Notes: generated by a model from the sequence alone, not told the origin. A stretch of 19,157 nt of DNA from CAMDHY01 sp943372725 (GCA_943372725.1 CALRZT010000050.1:1-19157); one strand, 5' to 3'. Counted from the first letter of the stretch, positions 7,943-17,727 are shown. Program-made: numbers and translations.

Positions 7943-8024
7943 ACTTTCGGATCCGGAACGAGGGGAGGGGGAACCGTTCCGGCCGAGCCAGGGCCGCTGC
8001 GGGGGAGGGGATCGCGGCGGCCCG
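7899..8024 (-). ncRNA. Triple stem-loop RNA with anti-Shine-Dalgarno loops (cuckoo/CcsR-like), 3' of DUF1127
   Basis: Three tandem hairpins lie directly downstream of the DUF1127 stop, read on the minus strand. The first (8023-7991) has a 10-position stem with one A-C mismatch and the loop GATCCCCTCCCCC. The second (7982-7953) has an 8-bp perfect stem and the loop GTTCCCCCTCCCCT. The third (7942-7906) has an 11-bp perfect stem and the loop GGATCCCCTCCCCCT, followed by a T-run. The stems differ in sequence while CCCCUCCCC is kept in every loop, so the loop is what is conserved. It contains CCUCC, the anti-Shine-Dalgarno core. In Rhodobacter the CcsR ('cuckoo') RNAs, with CCUCCUCCC loops, are processed from a DUF1127 mRNA; rhizobial alpha-r14/NfeR1 RNAs are similar. 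The layout matches; the assignment is inference without experimental support. Confidence 0.75.
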
Positions 8025-8053
8025 TGGATTCTAGTCTTCGTCAGTCGATCCGT

Positions 8054-8203
8054 TCAGAGCGCGACGCGGCGCGCAATGTTCGGGATCTCGGCCCGGGTGA
8101 TGCCCAGGTCGTCGAGCTCACGGCTGGAGAGCTTCATCAGCTCCTCATAAGTGGAGCGATACTTCCGCCAGGAGCGATAGCTTTTCACGAGAGAGTCGAT
8201 CAT
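8054..8203 (-). CDS. DUF1127 small basic protein
   Basis: A 49-residue protein whose family hallmark is a helical, Arg-rich stretch followed by a compact second half: YRSWRKYRSTYEELMKLSSR (9-28), then ELDDLGITRAEIPNIARR (29-46). The L-x-x-L-S-x-x-x-L-x-D-L-G-I-x-R pattern defines DUF1127 (YjiS-like). Members are small, basic, often stress-induced in alphaproteobacteria, and proposed to bind RNA; the molecular role is not settled. ATG 8203 is chosen because the domain starts immediately after it, although the Shine-Dalgarno is poor; the longer upstream frame to 8365 lacks family resemblance. The mRNA probably continues into the triple stem-loop RNA that begins 30 nt past the stop codon. Confidence 0.9.
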   Translation of the reverse strand: MIDSLVKSYRSWRKYRSTYEELMKLSSRELDDLGITRAEIPNIARRVAL

Positions 8204-8299
8204 TTCAACACCAGAGGGTTTGCGTCCGTCGCCGGTTTTGCAGGGCACCCGCCGGCCGGTTTTACGACCGGGGCGCCGCGCTGCGTTCGGCATGACGCG

Positions 8300-8326
8300 T
8301 AGATAGGCGACTGCTTTCGATTCAGG
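8300..8326 (-). promoter_or_regulatory. Candidate RpoH (sigma-32)-type promoter for DUF1127 and its RNA
   Basis: On the minus strand CCTGAA (8326-8321) is followed after 13 nt by CCTATCTA (8307-8300). The sigma-32 consensus as I recall it is CTTGAA, a 13-17 nt spacer, then CCCATNTA. The match is 5 of 6 in the -35 element and all but one defined base in the -10 element. Transcription would start near 8293, about 90 nt before the ATG. Heat-shock sigma control is known for the Rhodobacter DUF1127-CcsR operon. The site could still be a chance match or a sigma-70 promoter. Confidence 0.45.
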
Positions 8327-8468
8327 CAGAGCCCGCCGTGCATGGCTGACCTGCCGATTGTGCAAAGCAGCAGCAACCTGCTCAATCAGGCGGCAGAGCG
8401 CGCCGTCGCTGCTTCCCGCGGCAGTCGGCTCAGGGCCGCGAACGCCAGCAAATCCCTAAGAAACAATG

Positions 8469-8498
8469 AACGGCGGACCCGCGTCCGGTCCCGCCGTT
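8469..8498 (-). terminator. Terminator hairpin downstream of uvrA
   Basis: The arms AACGGCGGACC (8469-8479) and GGTCCCGCCGTT (8487-8498) pair with one bulged C and a 7-nt loop. On the minus strand, downstream of uvrA, the tail is the broken T-rich CATTGTTTCTT; on the plus strand it is a T4 run. It lies 30 nt after the uvrA stop and probably ends that transcript; it may work in both directions. Confidence 0.55.
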
Positions 8499-8527
8499 TT
8501 CATGGTGCAGTGCAAAAGAAACGGGCT

Positions 8528-11446
<2,919 letters not shown>

Positions 11447-11505
11447 GCGGAGCGGTCCTGTCGACGAGTGGGAGGCGGATCGCCCTCAGCAGGGCCGGTC
11501 AGCGG

Positions 11506-11534
11506 TTTGTAAAGGTAAGCGACGAACGGAACAA
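11506..11534 (-). promoter_or_regulatory. Candidate sigma-70 promoter of uvrA
   Basis: On the minus strand TTGTTC (11534-11529), a 17-nt spacer, then TACAAA (11511-11506), giving a leader of about 50 nt before the uvrA ATG. Both hexamers match only partly, but this is the most AT-rich stretch of the uvrA upstream region. Confidence 0.3.
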
Positions 11535-11550
11535 AGCAAGCACCCCCACC

Positions 11551-11566
11551 GCGGCGACGTCGCCGC
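11551..11566. repeat. Perfect 16-nt palindrome in the uvrA/methyltransferase divergent promoter region
   Basis: GCGGCGACGTCGCCGC is a perfect palindrome between the two divergent genes and ends one base before the -35 of the candidate plus-strand promoter. The position suits a dimeric regulator site, but GC-rich palindromes also arise by chance here. Confidence 0.45.
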
Positions 11567-11595
11567 TTGCGCGCTGCAGCGGTGGCCGATATTCG
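11567..11595 (+). promoter_or_regulatory. Candidate promoter of the methyltransferase gene
   Basis: TTGCGC (11567-11572), a 17-nt spacer and TATTCG (11590-11595), about 50 nt before the ATG at 11649. The -35 TTG and -10 TAT triplets fit, the rest does not. Weak call. Confidence 0.28.
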
Positions 11596-11648
11596 GTCGG
11601 TCGGGCTTGGGCAGAACATCGGGCACGACCGGCAGCGGGGACGAGAGC

Positions 11649-12311
11649 ATGGCCGACTATGCGGACGCGCGGCGCAAGATGGTCGACTGCCAGTTGCGCA
11701 CCAACGACGTCACCGATCACGAGCTGCTGAAGGCGATGGGCGCGGTGCCGCGCGAATCGTTCGTGCCCGCCTCGCGGGCGGCGCTTGCCTACATCGACGA
11801 CGACCTGCCGGTCGAATCGAGCGACGGACGCCGCTTCCTGATGCGCCCGGCGACATTCGGAAAGCTGGTGCAACTGGCGGAGATCGGCCGCGACGACGTC
11901 GTGCTGCTGATCGGCGGCGCGAGCGGCTATGAGGCCGCCGTCCTCGCACGGCTCGCCGGCTCCGTCGTCATGCTCGAGTGCGATGCCGATCTCGCGAGGG
12001 CTGCTGCCGACCGGCTGGCGCGCCTGCAGGTGGACAGCGCCGCCGTCGTCGTCGGGCCGCTCGAGAAGGGGTGGCCGGCGGAGGCGCCCTATGACGCGAT
12101 CGTCGTCGCCGGCGCTACGGAGACCAGCGCCGCCGGTCTCGCCGACCAGCTGCGGGACGGTGGGAGGCTCGCCGTCGTGGAAGGGCTCGGCGGCGCCGCG
12201 ACGGCCCGCCTCTACGTCAGGTCGGGGACGGCGGCGGGCGGGCGCTTCGCCTTCAACGCCGCCGCCAAGCCGCTGCCCGGTTTCGCGCCCGCGCCCGCCT
12301 TCGTCTTCTGA
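11649..12311 (+). CDS. Divergent protein-L-isoaspartate O-methyltransferase-like protein
   Basis: A 220-residue Rossmann-fold protein of the Pcm/PCMT family. True Pcm methylates L-isoaspartyl residues with SAM to start repair of aged proteins. The SAM-binding motif is recognisable as VVLLIGGASGYEAAVL (84-99), with the acidic end of the next strand at Glu110 (VVMLECDADL) and the N-terminal RKMVDCQLRTNDVTD, a family start. The usual motif I glycines (EIGTGSGY) are altered to LIGGASGY, and the region before it reads RRFLMRPATFGKLVQL, where Pcm has an S-Q-P type substrate motif. Substrate specificity, and even activity, are therefore uncertain. ATG 11649 follows GGGGACGAGAG. It lies upstream of tolC with a 192-nt gap, a pairing I recall from many Rhizobiales, which hints at a role tied to export or the envelope. 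Confidence 0.8.
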   Translation: MADYADARRKMVDCQLRTNDVTDHELLKAMGAVPRESFVPASRAALAYIDDDLPVESSDGRRFLMRPATFGKLVQLAEIGRDDVVLLIGGASGYEAAVLARLAGSVVMLECDADLARAAADRLARLQVDSAAVVVGPLEKGWPAEAPYDAIVVAGATETSAAGLADQLRDGGRLAVVEGLGGAATARLYVRSGTAAGGRFAFNAAAKPLPGFAPAPAFVF

Positions 12312-12392
12312 TCCCCGCGCCGTCCCGCGCCCACCCTGTTGCATTCGCGCCGCAGGTCGCCATCCGGCGTCGCGGAGAGCCACTCCGCGGCT

Positions 12393-12420
12393 TTGTCCGA
12401 GGCCTGAACCAGCCTATAGG
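12393..12420 (+). promoter_or_regulatory. Candidate sigma-70 promoter of tolC
   Basis: TTGTCC (12393-12398), a 16-nt spacer and TATAGG (12415-12420), each matching four of six consensus positions. It would give a leader of about 75 nt. CCTATAGG at 12413-12420 is also palindromic. Confidence 0.4.
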
Positions 12421-12503
12421 TTAAGGCCGCGTAAACGGCCCGGACGCCGCACGGCCGCCCCTGCGCCGATCGCCGTCCGGAGCGGAGAATCGAGGAGTTG
12501 GCT

Positions 12504-13943
12504 GTGGTTCTCGAAGCCGTTCGTCCGACAGATCCGAAGCGTGGTCGCCGAGCGGGTGGTGCTCTGCTCGCCGCGACGCTTCTCTTGACGATCGCGCCCG
12601 TCGGCGCGTCCGCGCAGACCCTCACCGATGCGCTCTCCGCCGCCTACATGAACAACCCGACGCTGAATGCCGCCCGGGCCCAGCTCAGGGCGGTCGACGA
12701 GGGTGTTCCGCAGGCGCTGTCGAACTATCGGCCGCAGATCAACGGCACGATGTCGGCCGGTGCCGTCGGCACAAACAGCCGGCTCGTCACCTCCAAGACC
12801 CGGCCGCAGAGCAAGGCCGGCAACGGCACCTATCCGGTGTCGATCGGCATCAACCTGGTGCAGCCGATCTTCCGTGGCTTCCAGACCCAGAACTCCGTGA
12901 AGTCGGCCGAGTCGTCCGTTCTTGCCGAGCGCGAGGTCCTGCGCGATTCCGAGCAGGGCATCATGCTCGACGCGGTGACCGCCTTCGTCGACGTCATCCA
13001 GAACCTCGCGCTGGTGAGGCTGCAGGAAGCCAACCTGAAGTTCCTGTCCGAACAGGTGAAGGCCTCGCAGGACCGCTTCCAGGTGGGCGAAGGCACCCAG
13101 ACGGACGTCGCCCAGGCACAGGCGAGCGAGGCACAGGCGGAAGCCGACCTCGCCTCGGCCCGCGCCGACGTGCAGACCGCGCGCGCCCAGTTCCGGGCCA
13201 TCACCGGGCTGGAGGCGAAGAAGCTGATCCTGCAGCCCGTCGGCGACAAGGTCCGGCCGAAGGCGCTCGATGCGGCCCTGACGCTCGCCCAGAAGGAGCA
13301 CCCTGCGGTGCTGGCGAGCGTCCACAACGTCGACGTGGCGATCTTCAACGTGAAGTCGCTGGAGGGCCAGACGCTGCCGCAGATCGACCTGCAGGCCGGC
13401 CTGAACCGGGACTACACCTATGGCGGCCAGTCGGTCGGGCAGCCGCGCTACACCGACACCGCCTCCGTCCAGCTCAACATGACGGTGCCGATCTATCAGG
13501 GCGGCCTCGTCTCCTCGCAGGTCCGTCAGGCCAAGGAAGACCTCGGCGGCGCGCGTGTCCAGGTCGACCTCAACCGCGACAACGTGCGCTCGCAGACCGT
13601 CTCCGCCTGGTACCAGCTCGATGCCGCCGAGGCGGCGATCAACTCGGCGCGCACCGCCGTCGTCGCCAACCAGCTCGCCGTCAACGGCGTCGTCGAGGAA
13701 CAGCGCGTCGGTCAGGCGACCACCCTCGACGTCCTGCAGCAGCAGAGCCTGCTGATCGACGCCCAGACGACGCTGGTCCAGGCCGAGCGCAACAAGGTGG
13801 TGGCCCTCTACGCCCTCATCCAGGCGGTCGGCCGGCTCAATGCTGAGGCTCTCAAGCTGCCGGTGCCGATCTACAAGCCGCGCCAGCACTACGAGGCCGT
13901 GCGCGACGAGTGGTACGGCCTGCGGACCCCCGACGGCCGCTGA
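12504..13943 (+). CDS. tolC: TolC-family outer-membrane efflux/type I secretion channel
   Basis: The 479-residue protein forms the trimeric channel that crosses the outer membrane and periplasm for type I secretion and RND-type efflux. It has a signal peptide with positive start (KRGRR), hydrophobic core (ALLAATLLLTIA) and likely cleavage after ASA37. TLTDALSAAYMNNPTLNAAR follows, the classic OEP-family start. Two OEP repeats rich in long coiled helices cover about residues 40-245 and 255-460. The length fits rhizobial TolC. I chose GTG 12504, with GAGGAG six nt upstream; TTG 12498 is an alternative but sits directly on that Shine-Dalgarno. No inner-membrane or adaptor partner is next to it, as expected for a shared channel. 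A 10-bp hairpin follows the stop. Confidence 0.93.
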   Translation: MVLEAVRPTDPKRGRRAGGALLAATLLLTIAPVGASAQTLTDALSAAYMNNPTLNAARAQLRAVDEGVPQALSNYRPQINGTMSAGAVGTNSRLVTSKTRPQSKAGNGTYPVSIGINLVQPIFRGFQTQNSVKSAESSVLAEREVLRDSEQGIMLDAVTAFVDVIQNLALVRLQEANLKFLSEQVKASQDRFQVGEGTQTDVAQAQASEAQAEADLASARADVQTARAQFRAITGLEAKKLILQPVGDKVRPKALDAALTLAQKEHPAVLASVHNVDVAIFNVKSLEGQTLPQIDLQAGLNRDYTYGGQSVGQPRYTDTASVQLNMTVPIYQGGLVSSQVRQAKEDLGGARVQVDLNRDNVRSQTVSAWYQLDAAEAAINSARTAVVANQLAVNGVVEEQRVGQATTLDVLQQQSLLIDAQTTLVQAERNKVVALYALIQAVGRLNAEALKLPVPIYKPRQHYEAVRDEWYGLRTPDGR

Positions 13944-13965
13944 CCTTTCACCTTCACTCACCGTC

Positions 13966-14001
13966 GACCGATCGCCGCCGCGTCGACGGCCGCGATCGGT
14001 C
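13966..14001 (+). terminator. Hairpin after tolC without T-run
   Basis: GACCGATCGC (13966-13975) pairs perfectly with GCGATCGGTC (13992-14001) around a 16-nt loop, 22 nt after the tolC stop. There is no T-run, so it may protect the 3' end or act with Rho rather than terminate alone. Confidence 0.4.
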
Positions 14002-14069
14002 CGTCGTGTCGAATTCCCGACGAAGCACCACACCGGTACGATCGTGTCGGAACGGGTGATTCGGGAGCG

Positions 14070-14089
14070 CGGCGACGACGCCGATTTTT
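14070..14089 (+). terminator. Small terminator/attenuator-like hairpin just upstream of popZ
   Basis: A 5-bp GC stem, CGGCG / CGCCG (14070-14074 with 14079-14083), with the four-base loop ACGA, is followed by ATTTTT (14084-14089). The popZ Shine-Dalgarno (GGAGG at 14094) lies only a few bases downstream. It could end tolC transcription or act as an attenuator in the popZ leader. The stem is short. Confidence 0.4.
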
Positions 14090-14105
14090 GCGCGGAGGGG
14101 GGACC

Positions 14106-14819
14106 ATGCCGGCTGCGAGCGCGATGCGTGACCAGACGATGGACGAAATCCTGGCGTCAATTCACCGTATGATCGCGGACGGAAACGCCTCGGGGGCGTC
14201 GCCGGCACGGCCCGTCGCCGCGCCCGCGTCGATACTTCCCGGGCGGGCCGCTGGCGCAGCCGACACTGCCGCTTCCGAAGCCGACGGATTCGACGGTGGT
14301 GCATCGGACGACTGGATGGCAGCCCAGGTCGCCGCCGTGCTCGGCGAGACGGTCCGTGCCTCGGTCGCCGCCGTCGCCGCTCCGGCCGAGCCGGAGACGC
14401 TCGAGCGGCGCGTCGGCCGGCGCTTCGTCGACGGACTCTCGACGGGACCCGAGGATATCGCTCTCATCGCGGCGGAGCAGAAGGTGGAGACGAGGATGTC
14501 TGAACAGCAGCGCGCGACGGTATCGGCGGTTCGCCCGGAAACGGCCCCGCGCGGCGAAGCGGCCGCGGCTCCCCGCCACGCGGCCGCCGATGCCCGTGAG
14601 GAAGACAAGCTTCTGTCGGACACGGCGAACGGCTCTGTCGGCGCCTCATTCGAGACGCTGTCGCGCACGATCCTGGCGCAGAACCCGCGCACCCTCGAGG
14701 ATCTCGTCCGCGACCTGCTGCGGCCGATGCTGCGCACCTGGCTCGACCAGAACCTCCCGCGCATGGTCGAGCGGATGGTGAAGCAGGAGATCGACCGGAT
14801 CTCGCGCGGCGAGCGCTGA
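14106..14819 (+). CDS. popZ: Polar organizing protein PopZ (DUF2497)
   Basis: The 237-residue protein has both conserved ends of PopZ and a variable middle. The N-terminal helix QTMDEILASIHRMIAD (10-25) is the partner-binding segment. The C-terminal block RTLEDLVRDLLRPMLRTWLD followed by QNLPRMVERMVKQEIDRISR (about 196-235) is the oligomerization region. PopZ forms a mesh at the cell pole that anchors the ParB-parS origin complex and recruits signalling proteins. The linker here is rich in Ala, Glu and Arg, rather than the Pro/Glu/Asp-rich linker of Caulobacter, and is longer. ATG 14106 has a strong GGAGG 7 nt upstream; an in-frame ATG at 14088 would bury that site. It sits directly before valS, a neighbourhood I recall as usual for popZ. 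Confidence 0.92.
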   Translation: MPAASAMRDQTMDEILASIHRMIADGNASGASPARPVAAPASILPGRAAGAADTAASEADGFDGGASDDWMAAQVAAVLGETVRASVAAVAAPAEPETLERRVGRRFVDGLSTGPEDIALIAAEQKVETRMSEQQRATVSAVRPETAPRGEAAAAPRHAAADAREEDKLLSDTANGSVGASFETLSRTILAQNPRTLEDLVRDLLRPMLRTWLDQNLPRMVERMVKQEIDRISRGER

Positions 14820-14969
14820 GCGGCCCCTCGTTCAGCCGTTTCCGCCGTTCCGCGTCGTTGCCGGGCATACCCTTCCGTGGCGGCCGGCGGCGCGGCTGCG
14901 GCGGTTGACTCGCGCCATCCGTTGCGGGCACTTGCACGGCCTGACCGCACGCTAGATCAAGAATTCGAG

Positions 14970-17696
14970 ATGCTGGACAAGACCTACGACGCGGCCGCGA
15001 TCGAGCCGCGCATTTCCGCGCTTTGGGACGACAACAACGCCTTCGCCGCCGGTGCCGGCGCGAAGCCGGGCGCGAAGCCGTTCACGATCGTCATCCCGCC
15101 GCCGAACGTCACCGGCTCTCTGCACATGGGCCATGCGCTCAACAACACGCTGCAGGACGTGCTCTGCCGGTTCGAGCGCATGCGCGGCCGCGACGTGCTG
15201 TGGCAGCCGGGCATGGACCATGCCGGCATCGCCACGCAGATGGTCGTCGAGCGCCAGCTCGCCCAGAGCGGCGAGACGCGCCGCGGCCTCGGGCGCGAGG
15301 CGTTCGTTCGTCGCGTCTGGGCGTGGAAAGAACAGTCAGGCGGGTCGATCCAGAACCAGCTGAAGCGCCTCGGCGCCTCCTGCGACTGGAGCCGCGAGCG
15401 CTTCACCATGGACGAGGGCCTGTCGAAGGCCGTCCTCGAGGTCTTCGTCACCCTCTACGAGCAGGGGCTGATCTACCGCGACAAGCGCCTCGTCAACTGG
15501 GACCCGAAGTTCCAGACGGCGATCTCCGACCTCGAGGTCGTTCCGGTCGAGGTGAAGGGCAAGCTCTGGCACTTCCGCTACCCGATCGAGGGGCGGACGT
15601 TCTCGGCCGACGATCCGTCGAGCTTCGTTGTCGTCGCGACGACGCGGCCGGAGACGATGCTGGGCGACACGGCCGTCGCCGTTCACCCAGAGGACGAGCG
15701 CTATCGGGCGCTGGTCGAGGGCCGGGCGCACGTCGTGCTGCCGCTGGTCGGCCGCCGCATCCCGATCGTCGCCGACGAGTATTCCGATCCCGAGAAGGGC
15801 ACCGGCGCGGTGAAGATCACGCCGGCCCACGACTTCAACGACTTCGAGGTCGGCCGCCGGCACGCCCTGCCGCTGATCGCCGTCCTCGACGCCGAGGCGC
15901 GGATGGCGCTCGACGGCAATGAGGCCTTCCTCGCCGGTCTGCCGGTCTCGAGCGACCTCACCGAGGCGCTCGCCCTGCACGGCATCGACCGCTTCAAGGC
16001 CCGCGCGGCGATCGTCGAGATGATGGAGGCGCGCGGCCTCCTGGCGACGATCGAGGACCACACCCACGCCGTGCCGCACGGCGACCGCTCGAACGTCGTC
16101 ATCGAGCCGTTCCTGACCGACCAGTGGTACGTCGACGCGAAGACGGTGGCGAAACCGGCGATCGAGGCGGTGCGCACCGACCGGACGGTGTTCGTCCCGA
16201 AGACGTGGGAGAAGACCTACTTCGAGTGGATGGAGAACATCCAGCCGTGGTGCGTCTCGCGCCAGCTCTGGTGGGGCCACCAGATTCCGGCGTGGTACGC
16301 ACCCGATGGCAGCTGCTTCGTCGCTCGCAGCGAGGCCGAGGCGCTCGCTCAGGCGGAGAAGAAGTTCGGCGCGCCGACGCCGCTGACGCGCGACGAGGAC
16401 GTGCTCGATACCTGGTTCTCCTCGGCGCTCTGGCCGTTCTCGACGCTCGGTTGGCCCGACGAGACGCCGGAGCTCGCCCGCTACTACCCGACGTCGGTGC
16501 TCGTCACCGGCTTCGACATCATCTTCTTCTGGGTCGCCCGCATGATGATGGCGGGCCTGCACTTCATGAAGGAGGTGCCGTTCGACACCGTCTACATCCA
16601 CGCCCTCGTCCGCGACGAGAAGGGGGCGAAGATGTCGAAGTCGAAGGGCAACGTCATCGATCCGCTCGACCTCGCGTCCGAGTACGGCGCCGATGCACTG
16701 CGCTTCACGCTGGCCGCGATGGCGGCGCAGGGGCGCGACATCAAGCTGTCGACGGCGCGCGTCTCCGGCTACCGGTCGTTCGCCACGAAGCTCTGGAACG
16801 CCGCCCGCTTCGCCGAGATGAACGGCTGCGTGCGCGTCGACGGCTTCGATCCGTCGACGGCGAAGACGACGCTGGCGCGCTGGATCGTCGCCGAGACCGG
16901 CAAGGCGACGGCCGAGGTGACGGCGGCGCTCGAGGCGTTCCGGTTCAACGACGCCGCCGGTGCCGTCTACCGCTTCACATGGAACACCTTCTGCGACTGG
17001 TTCGTCGAGCTCGCCAAGCCGACGCTGCTCGGCGCCGACGGGGCCGAGAAGGACGAGATCCGGGCGGTCACGGCCTGGGCGCTCGACCAGATCTTCGCGG
17101 TGCTGCACCCGTTCATGCCCTTCGTCACCGAGGAGCTGTGGATGCGCACCGGCGAGGCCGGGCCGGCACGGGCCCACGCCCTCCTCGCCCACGCGCCGTG
17201 GCCCGCCGTCAACGCCGGTGACGACGCGGCGGCCGCCGAGGTGAACTGGCTGATCGACCTGATCAGCGCCATCCGCTCCGTGCGCGTCGAGACCAACGTG
17301 CCGGGCGGCGCGATGGTGCCGCTGGTCGTCGTCGGGGCCGACGCCGAAACGCGTCGGCGGCTGTCGGCGAACGACGCGGAGATCAAGCGCCTGGCGCGCA
17401 TCGACGCGATCGAGCTGGCGGAGGCGGCGCCGCCGCAGTCGGCGCAGATCGTCATCGGCGCGACCGTCGCCTGCCTGCCGCTCGCCGGCATCATCGACCT
17501 CGCGGCCGAGCGGACGCGGCTCGAGAAGGAACTCGCCAAGATCGACGCCGACGTCGCGCGCATCGATGCGAAGCTCTCGAAGCCCGACTTCATCGCGCGC
17601 GCCCCTGAGGAAGTGGTCGAGGGCGAGCGGGAGAAGCGCGAAGAGGCCATGCAGCGCCGGGCCAAGGTGGTCGAGGCGCTCGACCGGCTCGCGTGA
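14970..17696 (+). CDS. valS: Valyl-tRNA synthetase
   Basis: A full-length class I aminoacyl-tRNA synthetase (908 residues) that charges tRNA-Val with valine in the cytoplasm. The HIGH-type motif is HMGH (52-55) within PPPNVTGSLHMGHAL; the KMSKS loop is at 554-558 (GAKMSKSKGN). The CP1 editing domain, which removes mischarged threonine, lies between, with TTRPETMLGDTAVAVHPED. The C-terminal about 70 residues (LAAERTRLEKELAKIDADVA onwards) form the tRNA-binding coiled coil specific to ValRS. ATG 14970 gives the usual MLDKTYD start, although the Shine-Dalgarno is weak; upstream codons add only low-complexity sequence. A strong terminator follows at 17728. popZ is upstream with a 150-nt gap. Confidence 0.98.
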   Translation: MLDKTYDAAAIEPRISALWDDNNAFAAGAGAKPGAKPFTIVIPPPNVTGSLHMGHALNNTLQDVLCRFERMRGRDVLWQPGMDHAGIATQMVVERQLAQSGETRRGLGREAFVRRVWAWKEQSGGSIQNQLKRLGASCDWSRERFTMDEGLSKAVLEVFVTLYEQGLIYRDKRLVNWDPKFQTAISDLEVVPVEVKGKLWHFRYPIEGRTFSADDPSSFVVVATTRPETMLGDTAVAVHPEDERYRALVEGRAHVVLPLVGRRIPIVADEYSDPEKGTGAVKITPAHDFNDFEVGRRHALPLIAVLDAEARMALDGNEAFLAGLPVSSDLTEALALHGIDRFKARAAIVEMMEARGLLATIEDHTHAVPHGDRSNVVIEPFLTDQWYVDAKTVAKPAIEAVRTDRTVFVPKTWEKTYFEWMENIQPWCVSRQLWWGHQIPAWYAPDGSCFVARSEAEALAQAEKKFGAPTPLTRDEDVLDTWFSSALWPFSTLGWPDETPELARYYPTSVLVTGFDIIFFWVARMMMAGLHFMKEVPFDTVYIHALVRDEKGAKMSKSKGNVIDPLDLASEYGADALRFTLAAMAAQGRDIKLSTARVSGYRSFATKLWNAARFAEMNGCVRVDGFDPSTAKTTLARWIVAETGKATAEVTAALEAFRFNDAAGAVYRFTWNTFCDWFVELAKPTLLGADGAEKDEIRAVTAWALDQIFAVLHPFMPFVTEELWMRTGEAGPARAHALLAHAPWPAVNAGDDAAAAEVNWLIDLISAIRSVRVETNVPGGAMVPLVVVGADAETRRRLSANDAEIKRLARIDAIELAEAAPPQSAQIVIGATVACLPLAGIIDLAAERTRLEKELAKIDADVARIDAKLSKPDFIARAPEEVVEGEREKREEAMQRRAKVVEALDRLA

Positions 17697-17727
17697 GCGG
17701 CGCCGGGCAGGAGGGGGCGGGAATCAG

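Larger units (their letters stand above)
8204..8527. other. 324-bp gap between DUF1127 and uvrA: leader, promoter and terminator region
   Basis: No gene is supported here. On the minus strand it holds the uvrA terminator hairpin (8469-8498), a heat-shock-like promoter (8300-8326) and a DUF1127 leader of about 90 nt. The leader contains the 9-mer AAAACCGGC twice, 25 nt apart start to start, within inverted-repeat-rich sequence (8228-8271). Confidence 0.55.

Noticed and set aside
7906..8023. Reading the three hairpins as plus-strand ivd 3' elements with GGGGAGGGG loops
   Set aside because: On the plus strand no T-run follows any hairpin. On the minus strand they sit just after DUF1127 and end in a T-run, which matches a known RNA arrangement. 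The plus-strand reading cannot be wholly excluded.
7906..8023. CRISPR-like array
   Set aside because: The repeated part is only a 9-base loop core, stems differ, spacing is irregular and no cas genes are present.
11524..11532. GAACGGAAC as a LexA box upstream of uvrA
   Set aside because: The two GAAC half-sites are one base apart instead of the seven expected for the alphaproteobacterial SOS box.
12414..14033. Minus-strand 539-codon frame opposite tolC
   Set aside because: Antisense to a TolC-family gene with signal peptide and OEP motifs; composition is Arg/Asp/Gly-rich shadow type.
14905..14933. TTGACT upstream of valS as a promoter
   Set aside because: The -35 is good but no acceptable -10 lies 16-18 nt downstream, so I did not list it.
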